Source: Flavobacteriaceae bacterium
Lineage (GTDB): Bacteria > Bacteroidota > Bacteroidia > Flavobacteriales > Flavobacteriaceae
Direction of reading: 5' to 3'
Assembly (NCBI GenBank): GCA_004762155.1
Contig: SIHP01000007.1
Location: 1 to 64,000 of the forward strand
Length of the DNA stretch: 64,000 bases
The stretch's first letter is position 1. Every line of letters begins with the position of its first letter. The notes beneath the pieces were generated by a model. The model searched no databases. It had not been told where the DNA came from and saw only the letters and a program-made list of their open reading frames with translations. Of this stretch, positions 35,801-44,393 are shown in pieces. A program made the position numbers and the translations under genes.

Positions 35801-36181
35801 ATTTTTTTTCTTATTCGTAGTTGCGCTATATAATTTACCAACAGTATTGGTGTTTGGCACAATTAAATTTGGATCAAGTGGTGAATATGTTTTGGTAATA
35901 AAATCCGGATAACGATAATATTCAACAGTAATTTGAGAATGTTTTTTCTTGTTGATGATAAGCTGTGCATTGCTAAAATCTATTTTATATTCTTCAAAAG
36001 GAATTATTTTTTTTGATGAAGAAAAAACTTTGAATTTGTAATTACTAATACTTAAAGAATCTAATTGAATAGTATCATTCACAACTTCAATTTTTTTAGA
36101 TCTAAATTCTGTAGATTTCTTTTGTGCACAAATTGTTATTGTACATAAAAATAAGAATAAACATAACAGATTTCTGATCAT
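32804..36181 (-). CDS. Large outer-membrane beta-barrel protein
   Basis: 1125 aa. The N-terminal signal peptide ends TICAQ. A ~130-residue lead region is followed by RGITSGNNQNVVTNSSLDL and NFPLQENGYSQNITDFDRIF, a conserved set in a Bacteroidota family of unassigned outer-membrane proteins, and then by a long series of amphipathic beta strands (for example KQLGLSFNFRNNLYF, NLTIKEVIPKLSFLY). The C-terminus ends MIQLKAIF, with the terminal Phe expected of a barrel. No TonB plug is recognised. One of the longest genes in the window; role unknown. Confidence 0.75.
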   Translation of the reverse strand: MIRNLLCLFLFLCTITICAQKKSTEFRSKKIEVVNDTIQLDSLSISNYKFKVFSSSKKIIPFEEYKIDFSNAQLIINKKKHSQITVEYYRYPDFITKTYSPLDPNLIVPNTNTVGKLYSATTNKKKNDINFFEGLKTQGFIARGITSGNNQNVVTNSSLDLTLEGKLSKNVSIRANIFDTNFPLQENGYSQNITDFDRIFIELFSKNWNVRAGDVSLSNQETYFLNYNKQVSGLQVNANIKDKTKVSASGAIVRGKFSSYSLTGTEGNQGPYKIFGTNNESAIIIISGSDKVFVNGMLLERGETKDYVIDYNLAEIQFNTTFPITNDMRIIIEFQYSDQSYNRFITYESASFKDDKFSIAGYFYNENDAKNQPLQQNLTTEQKQILADAGNDTSKMVSESAYVDEYSSTKIQYKKVLVGTLETFEYSTDENDELYFVTFTNVGSNQGSYIINSTIATGSIYEYVGENLGNYAPITTLTAPSSLLVAVGQFNYHPSEKTIINSELAFSDYDANLFSSIDDAENKRIATKLNWQQVLLNKKWQLTSDVNYKYIQDNFKTVQRFQNIEFNRDWNLVNPTGDQQQIGAGLLLENKNTGFISYQFNHLSFSDNFNGSKHVLQSELKANRTVFNFNGSLLNNTSLIEKDKFIRLKSSVVRSLGKPWAGVLIDIESNDKREINTTNYSTTSHRYKEYEGYLGVGDSAKVYAKFGFNYRENDSIKSNAFTQINNRKTFYVTSKLIQNKNTNLSLYANYRLTKNWFADDEKSLNSKLVYNQRFFKNFISLGTTYESSSGNIAQQDFIYVETEVGQGYYTWVDYNNDGIQNFDEFEIAQFQDQANYLRVALPNLTYLQTQKVKFKQSITLNPLQWNVKKGVKKTLSHFYNQTYLSVDNEQERVGNKFNLNPFVSNDEKQLGLSFNFRNNLYFNRNLQKYSLIYTYGSSTNKQQFGIGSQENSSLIQQLELVHKLSDYWLINIKTSLAENKLETENFTNRNYNLTIKEVIPKLSFLYNKDHKLSLFYQFKQKENFLADFEELKQQKLGLEYFFISKKRNQISADFTLFLNDFNGNENTPVSYQMLEGLTPGKNYTWNLLLNQKINATLNLNLSYLGRKSEESSTIHTGMIQLKAIF

Positions 36182-36341
36182 ACTTTACAAACGTTTTGTT
36201 TGTTAAACGTAGTGTGTCAAAAGTATTAAAATTTATAAAGTTAGTTTCTTAAAATTTCTTCCTTTTAATTTTAACCACAAGAATAGTGTACAATTTAGTT
36301 TCACTTCATTGAAAAGAAGAAATTAATTCGTAAAAAACTAC

Positions 36342-36917
36342 TTATGCAATTGTTGTTTTCAAAAAAGATAAGGCAAAAATCCAACCTAAGTACATTAAAG
36401 TATATCCTAAAGAGTAAAAAAACGACAGCGATAAATTTCCTTTAGTTTGTTTAGATTTACGAAACACCAATCGTAATGCTCTAAAAAATAGCCAATACAA
36501 TAGTGTAATTAAATAGAGAAAAAAAACTAAAAAAACTGACTCAAATAAAAAAAGTAGTAAAACAAAAAATACAGACATCATTAACCATAAGAATATAGAA
36601 AGTAATACACCCGCAAAATCGTCTATTCCTATATCTGGAAAATCAAAATCACCAAAATCAGGAGTTGAAATATCTCCAGGGTTAAACTTTTTTAATTTAG
36701 GAAAATTATCAATTAACTGTACACCTTTATATAAGCCAAAAGTCATAAAAATTAAAAGACTTATTCCAATAATACTTAAAGATATATTCAGATTGGTGTT
36801 AAAACTTCTATTGTAATTTATTCCAGAAACATAAACAGTTATAGTTGTTGTAAAAATTACTAGTAATGAAACAATAAATATTAACTTCCCTTTTAAGTAT
36901 GTCTTTTTAGCTTTCAA
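36342..36917 (-). CDS. Hypothetical membrane protein
   Basis: 191 aa with five to six transmembrane segments, plus an acidic Pro/Asp/Phe-rich loop (DFGDFDFPDIGIDDF) between the second and third. No family recognised. It starts 18 nt after the Cys-rich peptide gene, so it may ride on the feo transcript, though it lacks Cys or His motifs that would tie it to iron. Confidence 0.65.
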   Translation of the reverse strand: MKAKKTYLKGKLIFIVSLLVIFTTTITVYVSGINYNRSFNTNLNISLSIIGISLLIFMTFGLYKGVQLIDNFPKLKKFNPGDISTPDFGDFDFPDIGIDDFAGVLLSIFLWLMMSVFFVLLLFLFESVFLVFFLYLITLLYWLFFRALRLVFRKSKQTKGNLSLSFFYSLGYTLMYLGWIFALSFLKTTIA

Positions 36918-36935
36918 TTATCCAGTTTTATAAAA

Positions 36936-37052
36936 TTAAGAACAACCACAGCCAGAATCACAGCCTTTTTTACTTTTTGGTTTAAAAAAGAATTTTTTAA
37001 CTAAAAAAGCAACCGCCAAAACAACAATGATATACGTAATAATTTCTTGCAT
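36936..37052 (-). CDS. FeoB-associated Cys-rich membrane peptide
   Basis: 38 aa from ATG 37052. One transmembrane helix (ITYIIVVLAVAFLVKKFFF) and a Cys-rich tail (KKGCDSGCGCS), the hallmark of FeoB-associated Cys-rich proteins. Its ATG shares one base with the feoB stop (TAATG), so it is translationally coupled. A longer frame reading back into feoB is rejected. It probably assists ferrous iron transport. Confidence 0.9.
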   Translation of the reverse strand: MQEIITYIIVVLAVAFLVKKFFFKPKSKKGCDSGCGCS

Positions 37053-39163
37053 TATTTTAAAAATTGATAAACAATTAATGCTGATACATAAGCTAAAACT
37101 CCCATTCCAATTAATTGAATCATTGGCCATTTCCAGCTTTTAGTTTCGCGTTTTACAATAGCTAATGTAGCCATACATTGCATGGCAAAAGCATAAAAAA
37201 CTAATAAAGACATTCCAGTAGCAAAATTGAAACGTTTTTTACCCGTTTCAGGATTTATTTCTGCTTGCATGCGCTCTTTAATTGTTTCTTCCTCTTCAAC
37301 TCCTTCAATACTATAAATAGTAGCCAAAGTACCAACAAAAACTTCCCTAGCAGCAAATGATGTTATTAAACCAATACCAATTTTCCAGTCGTAACCTAAA
37401 GGTCTTACTGCAGGTTCAATAGCTTTTCCAGCAATTCCAATATAAGAATGTTCTAGTTTTGCAGAAGCTACTTTTTGAGCTAAAACTTCTTCAGATAGTT
37501 CTTGGTTAGCAACTGTATTTGTTATTTCGCTTTCAATAGTATTAAATGTTGATGGCCCATGTGTTGCCAAAAACCATAATATAATAGAAATCGCTAAAAT
37601 AATTTTACCTGCATCTAAAATAAACGCTTTTGTTTTTTCTACAACTTCTAAAAAAACATTTTTAAAAGACGGCATTTTATAATTTGGCATTTCTACTACA
37701 AAAAACGATGTGTTTTTAATTTTAAGTGTTTTGTGTAAAATATAAGCCGCAATAATAGCAGTTGCAAAACCTAAAATATAAAATCCTAATAACGTAATTC
37801 CCTGTAAACCTAAAAAGCCAAAAACCTTAGTATCTGGTATAATAATGGCAATTAAAATTGCATATACAGGTAAACGAGCAGCACAAGTTGTAAAAGGTGT
37901 AACTAAAATGGTAATTAATCGTTCTTTCCAGCTAGTAATAGTTCTTGTTGCCATAACTGCAGGAATAGCACATGCAGTTCCAGAAATTAATGGAATAACA
38001 CTTTTTCCGCTCATTCCAAACTTACGCATTACTTTGTCCATTAAAAAAACAACTCTACTCATATAACCTGTTTCTTCTAACAAAGCAATAAGTAAAAACA
38101 GAATTACTATTTGCGGAATAAAAATAAACACACCTCCTAAACCAGGTATAATTCCGTCGGTAAATAAATCGGTAAATAATCCTGCTGGTAATTGCGTTTT
38201 TGTGTATTCGGCAATATCAGAAAACAAACCATCTATAAAGTCCATTGGAACAGCAGACCATTCAAAAATAGATTGAAACATTAATAATAATATTCCAAAG
38301 AAGATTAAATAGCCAAATATTTTATGCGTAAAAACCTTATCTAGTTTAGCACGCAAATCAGTAGCTTTACTTTTATCAACAGTATAGGTTTCTTTTAATA
38401 TTTCATTTATTTTTTGATACCTATAAATAGTTTCTTTGTGTTGATATCTCTTTATTTTATTAATATCACTTTTAAATTCATTTAACTTTTCTTTTTCTAA
38501 TTCAGTAATGTTTTCAGAAAAGTTATTTTGTGTAATCATTAACCACAATTCATACAAAGAATAATTTGGATTTACTTTTTGAAGTTCTGCAAAGTAAGTG
38601 GCATCAATTTTATTAAAAAACTCCAAATTAGCGATAGCTTTTTTACTGCTACTTTTAGAAACAATAGCTTCTTTTACTTTTGCAATATCGCTATTTGACC
38701 TTGCGCTAATTAAAACAACATCAGTATTTAGTTTTTTTGATAATAAATCAACATTTATATCAATTCCCTTTTTAACCATTTGATCTGCCATGTTTATGAC
38801 CAAAATGGTTGGAATTCCTAAATCTTGAACTTGACTATAGAGTAATAAATTTCTTTTTATATTCTCTGCATCTACAACAACAACTAAAACCTCTGGTTTT
38901 TCTGTTTTGTTTGCGCTTAACAATACTTTTAAAACTACACTTTCATCTAAAGAAGTAGGATTAACACTATATGTACCTGGTAAATCTGTTATTACAGCAG
39001 TAGTGTTATTAGGTAATTTACATTTCCCTTGTTTTTTATCAACAGTTACACCTGGGTAGTTTCCTACTTTTTGATTTAAACCTGTAAGTTGATTAAATAA
39101 TGAAGTTTTTCCAGTATTTGGATTCCCAATTAAGGCTATATTGATAGTTTCTTTAGTAGACAT
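37052..39163 (-). CDS. feoB: Ferrous iron transport protein B
   Basis: 703 aa, full length. N-terminal G domain: G1 GNPNTGKTS (13-21), G2 region GVTVDKK, G3 DLPGTYS and G4 NMAD. The polytopic membrane domain includes the conserved SGTACAIPAVMATRTI Cys-containing segment. It imports Fe2+ across the inner membrane under GTPase control. Order feoA-feoB-Cys-rich peptide on the minus strand. Confidence 0.97.
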   Translation of the reverse strand: MSTKETINIALIGNPNTGKTSLFNQLTGLNQKVGNYPGVTVDKKQGKCKLPNNTTAVITDLPGTYSVNPTSLDESVVLKVLLSANKTEKPEVLVVVVDAENIKRNLLLYSQVQDLGIPTILVINMADQMVKKGIDINVDLLSKKLNTDVVLISARSNSDIAKVKEAIVSKSSSKKAIANLEFFNKIDATYFAELQKVNPNYSLYELWLMITQNNFSENITELEKEKLNEFKSDINKIKRYQHKETIYRYQKINEILKETYTVDKSKATDLRAKLDKVFTHKIFGYLIFFGILLLMFQSIFEWSAVPMDFIDGLFSDIAEYTKTQLPAGLFTDLFTDGIIPGLGGVFIFIPQIVILFLLIALLEETGYMSRVVFLMDKVMRKFGMSGKSVIPLISGTACAIPAVMATRTITSWKERLITILVTPFTTCAARLPVYAILIAIIIPDTKVFGFLGLQGITLLGFYILGFATAIIAAYILHKTLKIKNTSFFVVEMPNYKMPSFKNVFLEVVEKTKAFILDAGKIILAISIILWFLATHGPSTFNTIESEITNTVANQELSEEVLAQKVASAKLEHSYIGIAGKAIEPAVRPLGYDWKIGIGLITSFAAREVFVGTLATIYSIEGVEEEETIKERMQAEINPETGKKRFNFATGMSLLVFYAFAMQCMATLAIVKRETKSWKWPMIQLIGMGVLAYVSALIVYQFLK

Positions 39164-39166
39164 CTG

Positions 39167-39391
39167 TTAAAATTTAGAAATTAAAATCTCAGCAGCAGTC
39201 TCTTTTCGAATAGCTAAATAACTACCTCCAACACAAATATAAAGTGGATCTTTAAAAGGAGCTTTTTGAAGGAGTGTAACCTCAGCGCCAGGTAAACAGC
39301 CCATTTCTAATAATTTTAAAGGTATTTTAGATACACCTTCTTCTAAAACGATGCCTGTTTCTCCAATTTGTAAGGATGCGATTGTACTCAA
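39167..39391 (-). CDS. feoA: Ferrous iron transport protein A (FeoA), TTG start
   Basis: 74 aa from TTG 39391 (MSTIASLQIGETGIV). SH3-like FeoA domain with IPLKLLEMGCLPGAEVTLL and YLAIRKETAAEI. A longer frame starts at a TTG at 39418, but that codon lies inside the -7 box TATCTTTG, so a transcript from that promoter could not contain it; there is no ATG. Three nt separate it from feoB. Confidence 0.85.
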   Translation of the reverse strand: MSTIASLQIGETGIVLEEGVSKIPLKLLEMGCLPGAEVTLLQKAPFKDPLYICVGGSYLAIRKETAAEILISKF

Positions 39392-39415
39392 ATGATTTGC
39401 TTTATAAAATAACTG

Positions 39416-39423
39416 CAAAGATA
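39416..39423 (-). promoter_or_regulatory. feoAB -7 box (TATCTTTG)
   Basis: Minus-strand full match to TAnnTTTG 25 nt upstream of the chosen feoA start. No obvious Fur-like palindrome was seen next to it. Confidence 0.55.
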
Positions 39424-39452
39424 CTAAATTAGATTCATTCTAAAGAAGCTGT

Positions 39453-39482
39453 TTTGTTCTCATTCTATAAATGGTATATTTG
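39453..39482 (+). promoter_or_regulatory. holB promoter (TTTG-N18-TATATTTG)
   Basis: TTTG (39453-39456) and TATATTTG (39475-39482) are spaced 18 nt: the best full promoter match in the window. The ATG at 39487 comes 4 nt after the box, so the mRNA may be leaderless or nearly so. Confidence 0.75.
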
Positions 39483-39486
39483 TGTT

Positions 39487-40638
39487 ATGGAATTCGAGAA
39501 AATTATTGGTCAAAATCATATTAAAAAACACATTGTTCAGTCAACTGAAAACAACAGAATTCCACATGCTCAATTATTTATAGGTAAAGAAGGTTGTGGT
39601 ACATTGCCTATGGCAATTGCTTATGCAAAGCATTTGCTGTGTAGTACATCTAAAGACAAAGAAGCATGTGCTGTAAAATGCGATAAATTACAACATCCAG
39701 ATTTACACTTTGCTTTTCCAGTAACTACAAATGATAAAGTTAAAAAACATCCTGTTAGTAATTTATTTTTAGAAGATTGGAGAGGTTTTATAGCCAAGCA
39801 TCCTTATGGTGGATTGTTTGACTGGTTGCAACATATTGGTGTAGAAAACAAACAAGGTCAGATTGGTGTAGATGAGGCTGAAAACATTGTAAAGAAGTTA
39901 ACTTTAAAATCTTATGAAGGTGGTTTTAAAGTGATGCTAATTTGGATGGCTGAAAAAATGAACATAGCAGCATCTAATAAGCTGCTAAAATTAATAGAAG
40001 AACCACCAAGTAAAACTGTTTTTTTGTTAATTACTGAAGATGAAGGTCAAATTATAAATACCATTAAATCTCGTTGTCAAGCATTACATTTTCCAAGATT
40101 AAGTGAGGCAGATATCTCAAAAGCATTAATTGTAAATGAAAATATTTCTGAAAATGAAGCTGTAAAAATAGCACATCAATCTGAAGGAAATTACAGCAAA
40201 GCAATTCATTATTTAAATAACGATTCTAACGAGCTACAATTTGAAGAGTGGTTTATTACTTGGATTAGAAGCGCATTTCGTGCAAAAGGAAATGCAAGTG
40301 TAATTCAAGATTTAATAGGTTGGAGTGACGCAATAGCAAAATCAGGTAGAGAAACACAAAAACAATTTTTACAATATTGTTTGCATTTTTTCAGACAAGC
40401 ATTATTGTTGAATTACGGAACTCCAGACTTGGTGTTTTTAGAAACCCAATCTGCAGGTTTTAATATTGAGAAATTTGCACCGTTTATTCATAGTGGTAAT
40501 ATTTTAACCATCAATAAAGAGGTTAATGATGCTCAATATCATATAGAAAGAAATGGTAATGCTAAAATTATTTTATTAGATTTATCTATAAAATTAACCC
40601 GCTTACTTCATAGTAAGGAAGAAAAAATTAATGTTTGA
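39487..40638 (+). CDS. holB: DNA polymerase III subunit delta'
   Basis: 383 aa from ATG 39487 (MEFEKIIGQNHIKKHI). The earlier start in the same frame is upstream of the promoter box and is rejected. It is a AAA+ clamp-loader subunit: FIGKEGCGTLPMAIAYAKHL is the P-loop region, lacking a standard GKT as expected for delta', and LLKLIEEPP and SRCQALHFPRL (sensor 1/SRC) are present. First gene of a four-gene unit; its TGA overlaps the next ATG by one base. Confidence 0.92.
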   Translation: MEFEKIIGQNHIKKHIVQSTENNRIPHAQLFIGKEGCGTLPMAIAYAKHLLCSTSKDKEACAVKCDKLQHPDLHFAFPVTTNDKVKKHPVSNLFLEDWRGFIAKHPYGGLFDWLQHIGVENKQGQIGVDEAENIVKKLTLKSYEGGFKVMLIWMAEKMNIAASNKLLKLIEEPPSKTVFLLITEDEGQIINTIKSRCQALHFPRLSEADISKALIVNENISENEAVKIAHQSEGNYSKAIHYLNNDSNELQFEEWFITWIRSAFRAKGNASVIQDLIGWSDAIAKSGRETQKQFLQYCLHFFRQALLLNYGTPDLVFLETQSAGFNIEKFAPFIHSGNILTINKEVNDAQYHIERNGNAKIILLDLSIKLTRLLHSKEEKINV

Positions 40639-41105
40639 TGAAATTCACCTACCGCTTTTTATTGATAATACTATTATTTATTGGCTGTACATCAACAATA
40701 GATAATGATTTAAAAAGTTATATGGTGGGAAGTTGGCAAACAACATATTTTAAGATAAAAATGCCAACGGTACATAAAACAGACAGTTTAACTGTAATAG
40801 AAGAGGATTTTAGTAGTCCTAATGCAGGATTAGCACAATCTGTTTATAGAGAAGACGGCGCATTTTCTTCTTGGTTTTTATTGCCAAATGGAGAGAGATC
40901 TGGAGAAACCGCTGGTGTTTGGGATGCAAAAGGGAAAGATAGTTTATATGTAGATTATTTTTATCACGGAAAACAGGTAAAAGCATGGTATTCTATAACT
41001 AAAACTCCACTAGGTTTTAACGCACAAATGATTTATGATTGGGATAATGATGGAGATTATGATGATGAACTTTTTATGAAAACTAAAAGAATAAGACTAA
41101 ACTAA
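40638..41105 (+). CDS. Hypothetical lipoprotein
   Basis: 155 aa from ATG 40638, overlapping the holB stop (TGATG). Lipobox LLFIGCTST gives Cys at about residue 17. The mature domain (GSWQTTYFKIKMP, then AGVWDAKGKDSLYVDYFYHG) resembles lipocalin-like beta sandwiches but is not assigned. Three nt before the kinase gene; function unknown. Confidence 0.72.
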   Translation: MKFTYRFLLIILLFIGCTSTIDNDLKSYMVGSWQTTYFKIKMPTVHKTDSLTVIEEDFSSPNAGLAQSVYREDGAFSSWFLLPNGERSGETAGVWDAKGKDSLYVDYFYHGKQVKAWYSITKTPLGFNAQMIYDWDNDGDYDDELFMKTKRIRLN

Positions 41106-41108
41106 CAT

Positions 41109-42566
41109 ATGATTTTTAGTAACATTTCATTAAAAATACGTATTTTTTTATCAATGATACTTCTAGTGTTATTAGCTTCAGTTTTAATAGCAACTGTTAC
41201 GATATATCAATACGATGAACAGACAAAAGATTATAATATTTTACGTTTTGGAAGAAAAGAAAATGCAACAATTCGTGATATAGAAATTGAATTAAAAAGA
41301 AAAACTACATATCCGATAAACACACAAAATTTATCAAAAATTTTTCAAGATAGAATATACGAAATAGCCAATGTACATAAGTTAACTATTACTATGTATG
41401 ACATGAATGGGAAGTTGTTAAAGTCATCTATTCCATTTGATTTTGAAAAAACTACCGACAAACCATTGTTAAAGGCATTTGTTTACGAACTCGCAAATAA
41501 TTCAAACCATAAAATACTTAAAAGTAAAAGAGAAGATGGTATAACGTATCAATCTTCTTACACGTATATAAATGATCCGCGTTTTAAAAGAATAGGTATT
41601 TTAGAACTAAGAATAGCCCAAGACAATGAAGATCAAAAAAAGGAGCTAAGAGAATTTATGTCTCGTTTGTTTTTAGTGTATTTATTAATGTTTATAATAG
41701 CCATAGCTATAGCTTATTTTTTATCTAGTTTTATTACAAGGTCTATTCAAACTATCTCCCAAAAGATTAAAGAAACAGGGCTGAATAAACGAAATGAGAA
41801 AATAACATTAAACGCAGCTAGTTCCGAAATAAAATCATTAGTTGATGCATATAACAATATGATTGATCAGCTAGAAGATAGTGCTGTAAAATTAGCGCAA
41901 AGTGAACGTGAACAAGCTTGGAGAGAAATGGCAAAACAGGTTGCTCACGAAATTAAGAACCCACTTACTCCAATGCGTTTATCGGTACAAAGTTTTGATA
42001 GAAGGTTTGATCCAGAAGATCCAAACATCAAAGAAAAAATGCAGGAATATAGTGAAACATTAATTCAGCAAATTGATGTAATGAGCTCCATTGCGTCTGC
42101 TTTTTCTGATTTTGCTAAAATGCCAACTCAAAAAAAGGAAGAGTTAGATGTAGTAGACGTAATAAAACATGCGTTAGATATTTTTACAGAAAGTTATATC
42201 AAATACAGCCCAGAAGAAAAACAAATCTATGCTAATTTAGATAAGATACAATTGATTAGAGTGATAACTAATTTGGTTAAAAATGCAACACAAGCAATGA
42301 AACCAGAAGAAGAAAATCCAAGTATTGAAATTAAGGTTGCATCAAAAGATACCACTGTTGTTATTACTGTTTCTGATAATGGTAAAGGGATATCAGAAGA
42401 AAACAAATTACTTATATTTGAACCTAAATTCACTACAAAAACCAGTGGAATGGGATTAGGTTTACCTATGATTAAAAACATTATAGAAGCTTATGATGGT
42501 ACAATTTCATTTACTTCTTCAGAAAAAATAGGAACCATTTTTACTATAATTTTACCAAAAATATAA
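41109..42566 (+). CDS. NtrY-like sensor histidine kinase with HAMP domain
   Basis: 485 aa. Two transmembrane segments (about 12-32 and 184-206) enclose a periplasmic sensor; then a HAMP region, a HisKA domain with phospho-acceptor motif QVAHEIKNPLTPMRLS and an HATPase with NLVKNATQAM, DNGKGIS and MGLGLPMIKNI. The HEIKNPLTPMRLS form is typical of NtrY-type kinases. No partner regulator is adjacent. Role unknown, perhaps nutrient or envelope sensing. Confidence 0.88.
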   Translation: MIFSNISLKIRIFLSMILLVLLASVLIATVTIYQYDEQTKDYNILRFGRKENATIRDIEIELKRKTTYPINTQNLSKIFQDRIYEIANVHKLTITMYDMNGKLLKSSIPFDFEKTTDKPLLKAFVYELANNSNHKILKSKREDGITYQSSYTYINDPRFKRIGILELRIAQDNEDQKKELREFMSRLFLVYLLMFIIAIAIAYFLSSFITRSIQTISQKIKETGLNKRNEKITLNAASSEIKSLVDAYNNMIDQLEDSAVKLAQSEREQAWREMAKQVAHEIKNPLTPMRLSVQSFDRRFDPEDPNIKEKMQEYSETLIQQIDVMSSIASAFSDFAKMPTQKKEELDVVDVIKHALDIFTESYIKYSPEEKQIYANLDKIQLIRVITNLVKNATQAMKPEEENPSIEIKVASKDTTVVITVSDNGKGISEENKLLIFEPKFTTKTSGMGLGLPMIKNIIEAYDGTISFTSSEKIGTIFTIILPKI

Positions 42567-42569
42567 TTC

Positions 42570-43352
42570 ATGAAGTTTGAAAACATTTTAGTTGAAAAAA
42601 ATAAAGAAATAGGAACTATTATAATTAATAGGCCTAAAAAATTAAATGCATTAAATAAAACTACTATAGAAGAATTACATGTAGCTTTTAATGATTTAAA
42701 TAACAACAATGCTATAAAAGTTGTTTTATTAACTGGTAGTGGAGATAAAGCTTTTGTAGCTGGAGCTGATATTTCTGAATTTGCAAATTTCTCTGTTGAT
42801 GAAGGAGGTAGTTTGGCTGCTCAAGGACAGGAATTACTTTTTAATTTTGTAGAGAACCTTGAAACACCAGTTATTGCTTTGGTAAATGGATTCGCTTTAG
42901 GTGGAGGTTTAGAGTTAGCAATGTCATGTCATTTTAGAATTGCTTCTGATAATGCAAAAATGGGATTGCCAGAGACTTCGCTTGGAGTAATTCCTGGTTA
43001 TGGAGGAACGCAGCGTTTACCGCAATTAATAGGTAAAGGAAAAGCAATGGAGTTGATCATGACTGCAGGGATGATAGATGCTAATGAAGCAAAAAGTTAT
43101 GGGCTTGTCAACTATGTAGTTGCTCAAGAAGAATTACTTCCTTTAGCAGAAAAATTAGCTAGTAAAATAAAAAGAAATTCTTCTGTTGCAATTAGTAAAG
43201 CTATAAAAGCTATTAATGCAAACTACAAAGATGGAATAAGCGGTTTTGATGAAGAAGTAAAGCAGTTTGGTAGTTGTTTTGGAACGGAAGATTTTAAAGA
43301 AGGAACTACAGCTTTTTTAGAGAAAAGAAAACCAAATTTTCCAGGAGAATAA
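42570..43352 (+). CDS. Enoyl-CoA hydratase
   Basis: 260 aa, classical crotonase. The oxyanion hole elements are AFVAGADISEFA and GFALGGGLELAMSCHFRIA, and the catalytic Glu pair lies in GGGLELAM and GLPETSLGVIPGYGGTQRL, both intact, unlike the crotonase at 11713. It hydrates 2-enoyl-CoA in beta-oxidation or butyrate-type pathways. Last gene of the holB transcript, ended by a strong terminator. Confidence 0.93.
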   Translation: MKFENILVEKNKEIGTIIINRPKKLNALNKTTIEELHVAFNDLNNNNAIKVVLLTGSGDKAFVAGADISEFANFSVDEGGSLAAQGQELLFNFVENLETPVIALVNGFALGGGLELAMSCHFRIASDNAKMGLPETSLGVIPGYGGTQRLPQLIGKGKAMELIMTAGMIDANEAKSYGLVNYVVAQEELLPLAEKLASKIKRNSSVAISKAIKAINANYKDGISGFDEEVKQFGSCFGTEDFKEGTTAFLEKRKPNFPGE

Positions 43353-43367
43353 AAGTGACCTACAAAT

Positions 43368-43396
43368 AAAAACGTCGCTATTAAGCGACGTTTTTG
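43368..43396 (+). terminator. Terminator after the holB operon
   Basis: Stem AAAAACGTCGCT / AGCGACGTTTTT with loop ATTA, followed by T run. The next 250 nt to the LytTR gene hold nothing recognisable. Confidence 0.92.
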
Positions 43397-43649
43397 TTTA
43401 TAAACAATAATTAAAAAGCCCCCCAGCTTTAATTATAATTTATGTTTTTGTGTTTTATTTATCTTGTTAACAGAATCATAAAGCTTATCGTATTATTGTA
43501 AATATAATAAAATTATTCATCAAATATAAATTTCTTAATAGTTATTTTATATTTAAAAAACTAAAAAAAACAACAAAAATGTGTTTTTGGTTGTTTTTTT
43601 TGTATAAATTGCAATAAATTAATTTTCTTTAAACTAAAATCATTATTTT

Positions 43650-44393
43650 ATGTTAAAAGCAGTCGTTGTTGATGACGAAGACAAAGCCATCAAAAGTTTA
43701 CTTTGGGAACTATCAAGTTTTAATGAGGACATACAGGTACTAAAAACATTTAGTAAACCTGAGGAAGCATTAATCTATTTAAAAAACAATGATGTAGATT
43801 GTTTATTTTTAGATATAGAAATGCCAACAATGGATGGTTTTCAATTTATAGAGAAATTAGAAAAAAGAGATTTTGCTATAATTATAACTACAGCATATAA
43901 TGAGTATGCAGTAGAAGCATTAAAAAAAGAAGCTGTAGATTATCTTTTAAAACCTGTAGATTCTGATGACTTAGGAGAATGTATAAAGAAGCTTAAAAAA
44001 CACAGTCAAAAGAAAAGTAAAATTGACACAGGTGAAAAGTTTGAAGAGATTCTTTTAAGGTTTAATGAGAAATTTAACATTAAGAAGATAATAATTAATA
44101 CCGATGGTAAATTATTATTTCTGGAAACGTCAGAAATACTTTTTGTTGAGTCTGATGGTAATTACAGCTCTATCCATACTATGGATGACAGAAAAATTGT
44201 AATCACTAAAAAGCTAAAAGAAGTTCATGCATTACTTCCAAGTGATCAGTTTTTTAGAATCCATAATTCATATGTTGTAAACTTAAATAAAATTAAAGAG
44301 TTTTATAAAGCAGATGCATATGTAATTATTGAAAACAACCATAAAATCCCTGTTTCAAGACAAAAGAAATCTGAATTTTTAGAACAGTTTTAA
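43650..44393 (+). CDS. LytTR-family response regulator
   Basis: 247 aa. Receiver domain with acidic D8-D9, phospho-acceptor D55 (LFLDIEMPTMDGF) and Lys of LLKPVDSDDL. The C-terminal LytTR DNA-binding domain shows LFVESDGNYSSIHT, RIHNSYVVNLNKI and PVSRQKKSEF. It overlaps the LytS-type kinase gene by one base (TAATG), the common Bacteroidota arrangement. The target is unknown. Confidence 0.93.
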   Translation: MLKAVVVDDEDKAIKSLLWELSSFNEDIQVLKTFSKPEEALIYLKNNDVDCLFLDIEMPTMDGFQFIEKLEKRDFAIIITTAYNEYAVEALKKEAVDYLLKPVDSDDLGECIKKLKKHSQKKSKIDTGEKFEEILLRFNEKFNIKKIIINTDGKLLFLETSEILFVESDGNYSSIHTMDDRKIVITKKLKEVHALLPSDQFFRIHNSYVVNLNKIKEFYKADAYVIIENNHKIPVSRQKKSEFLEQF

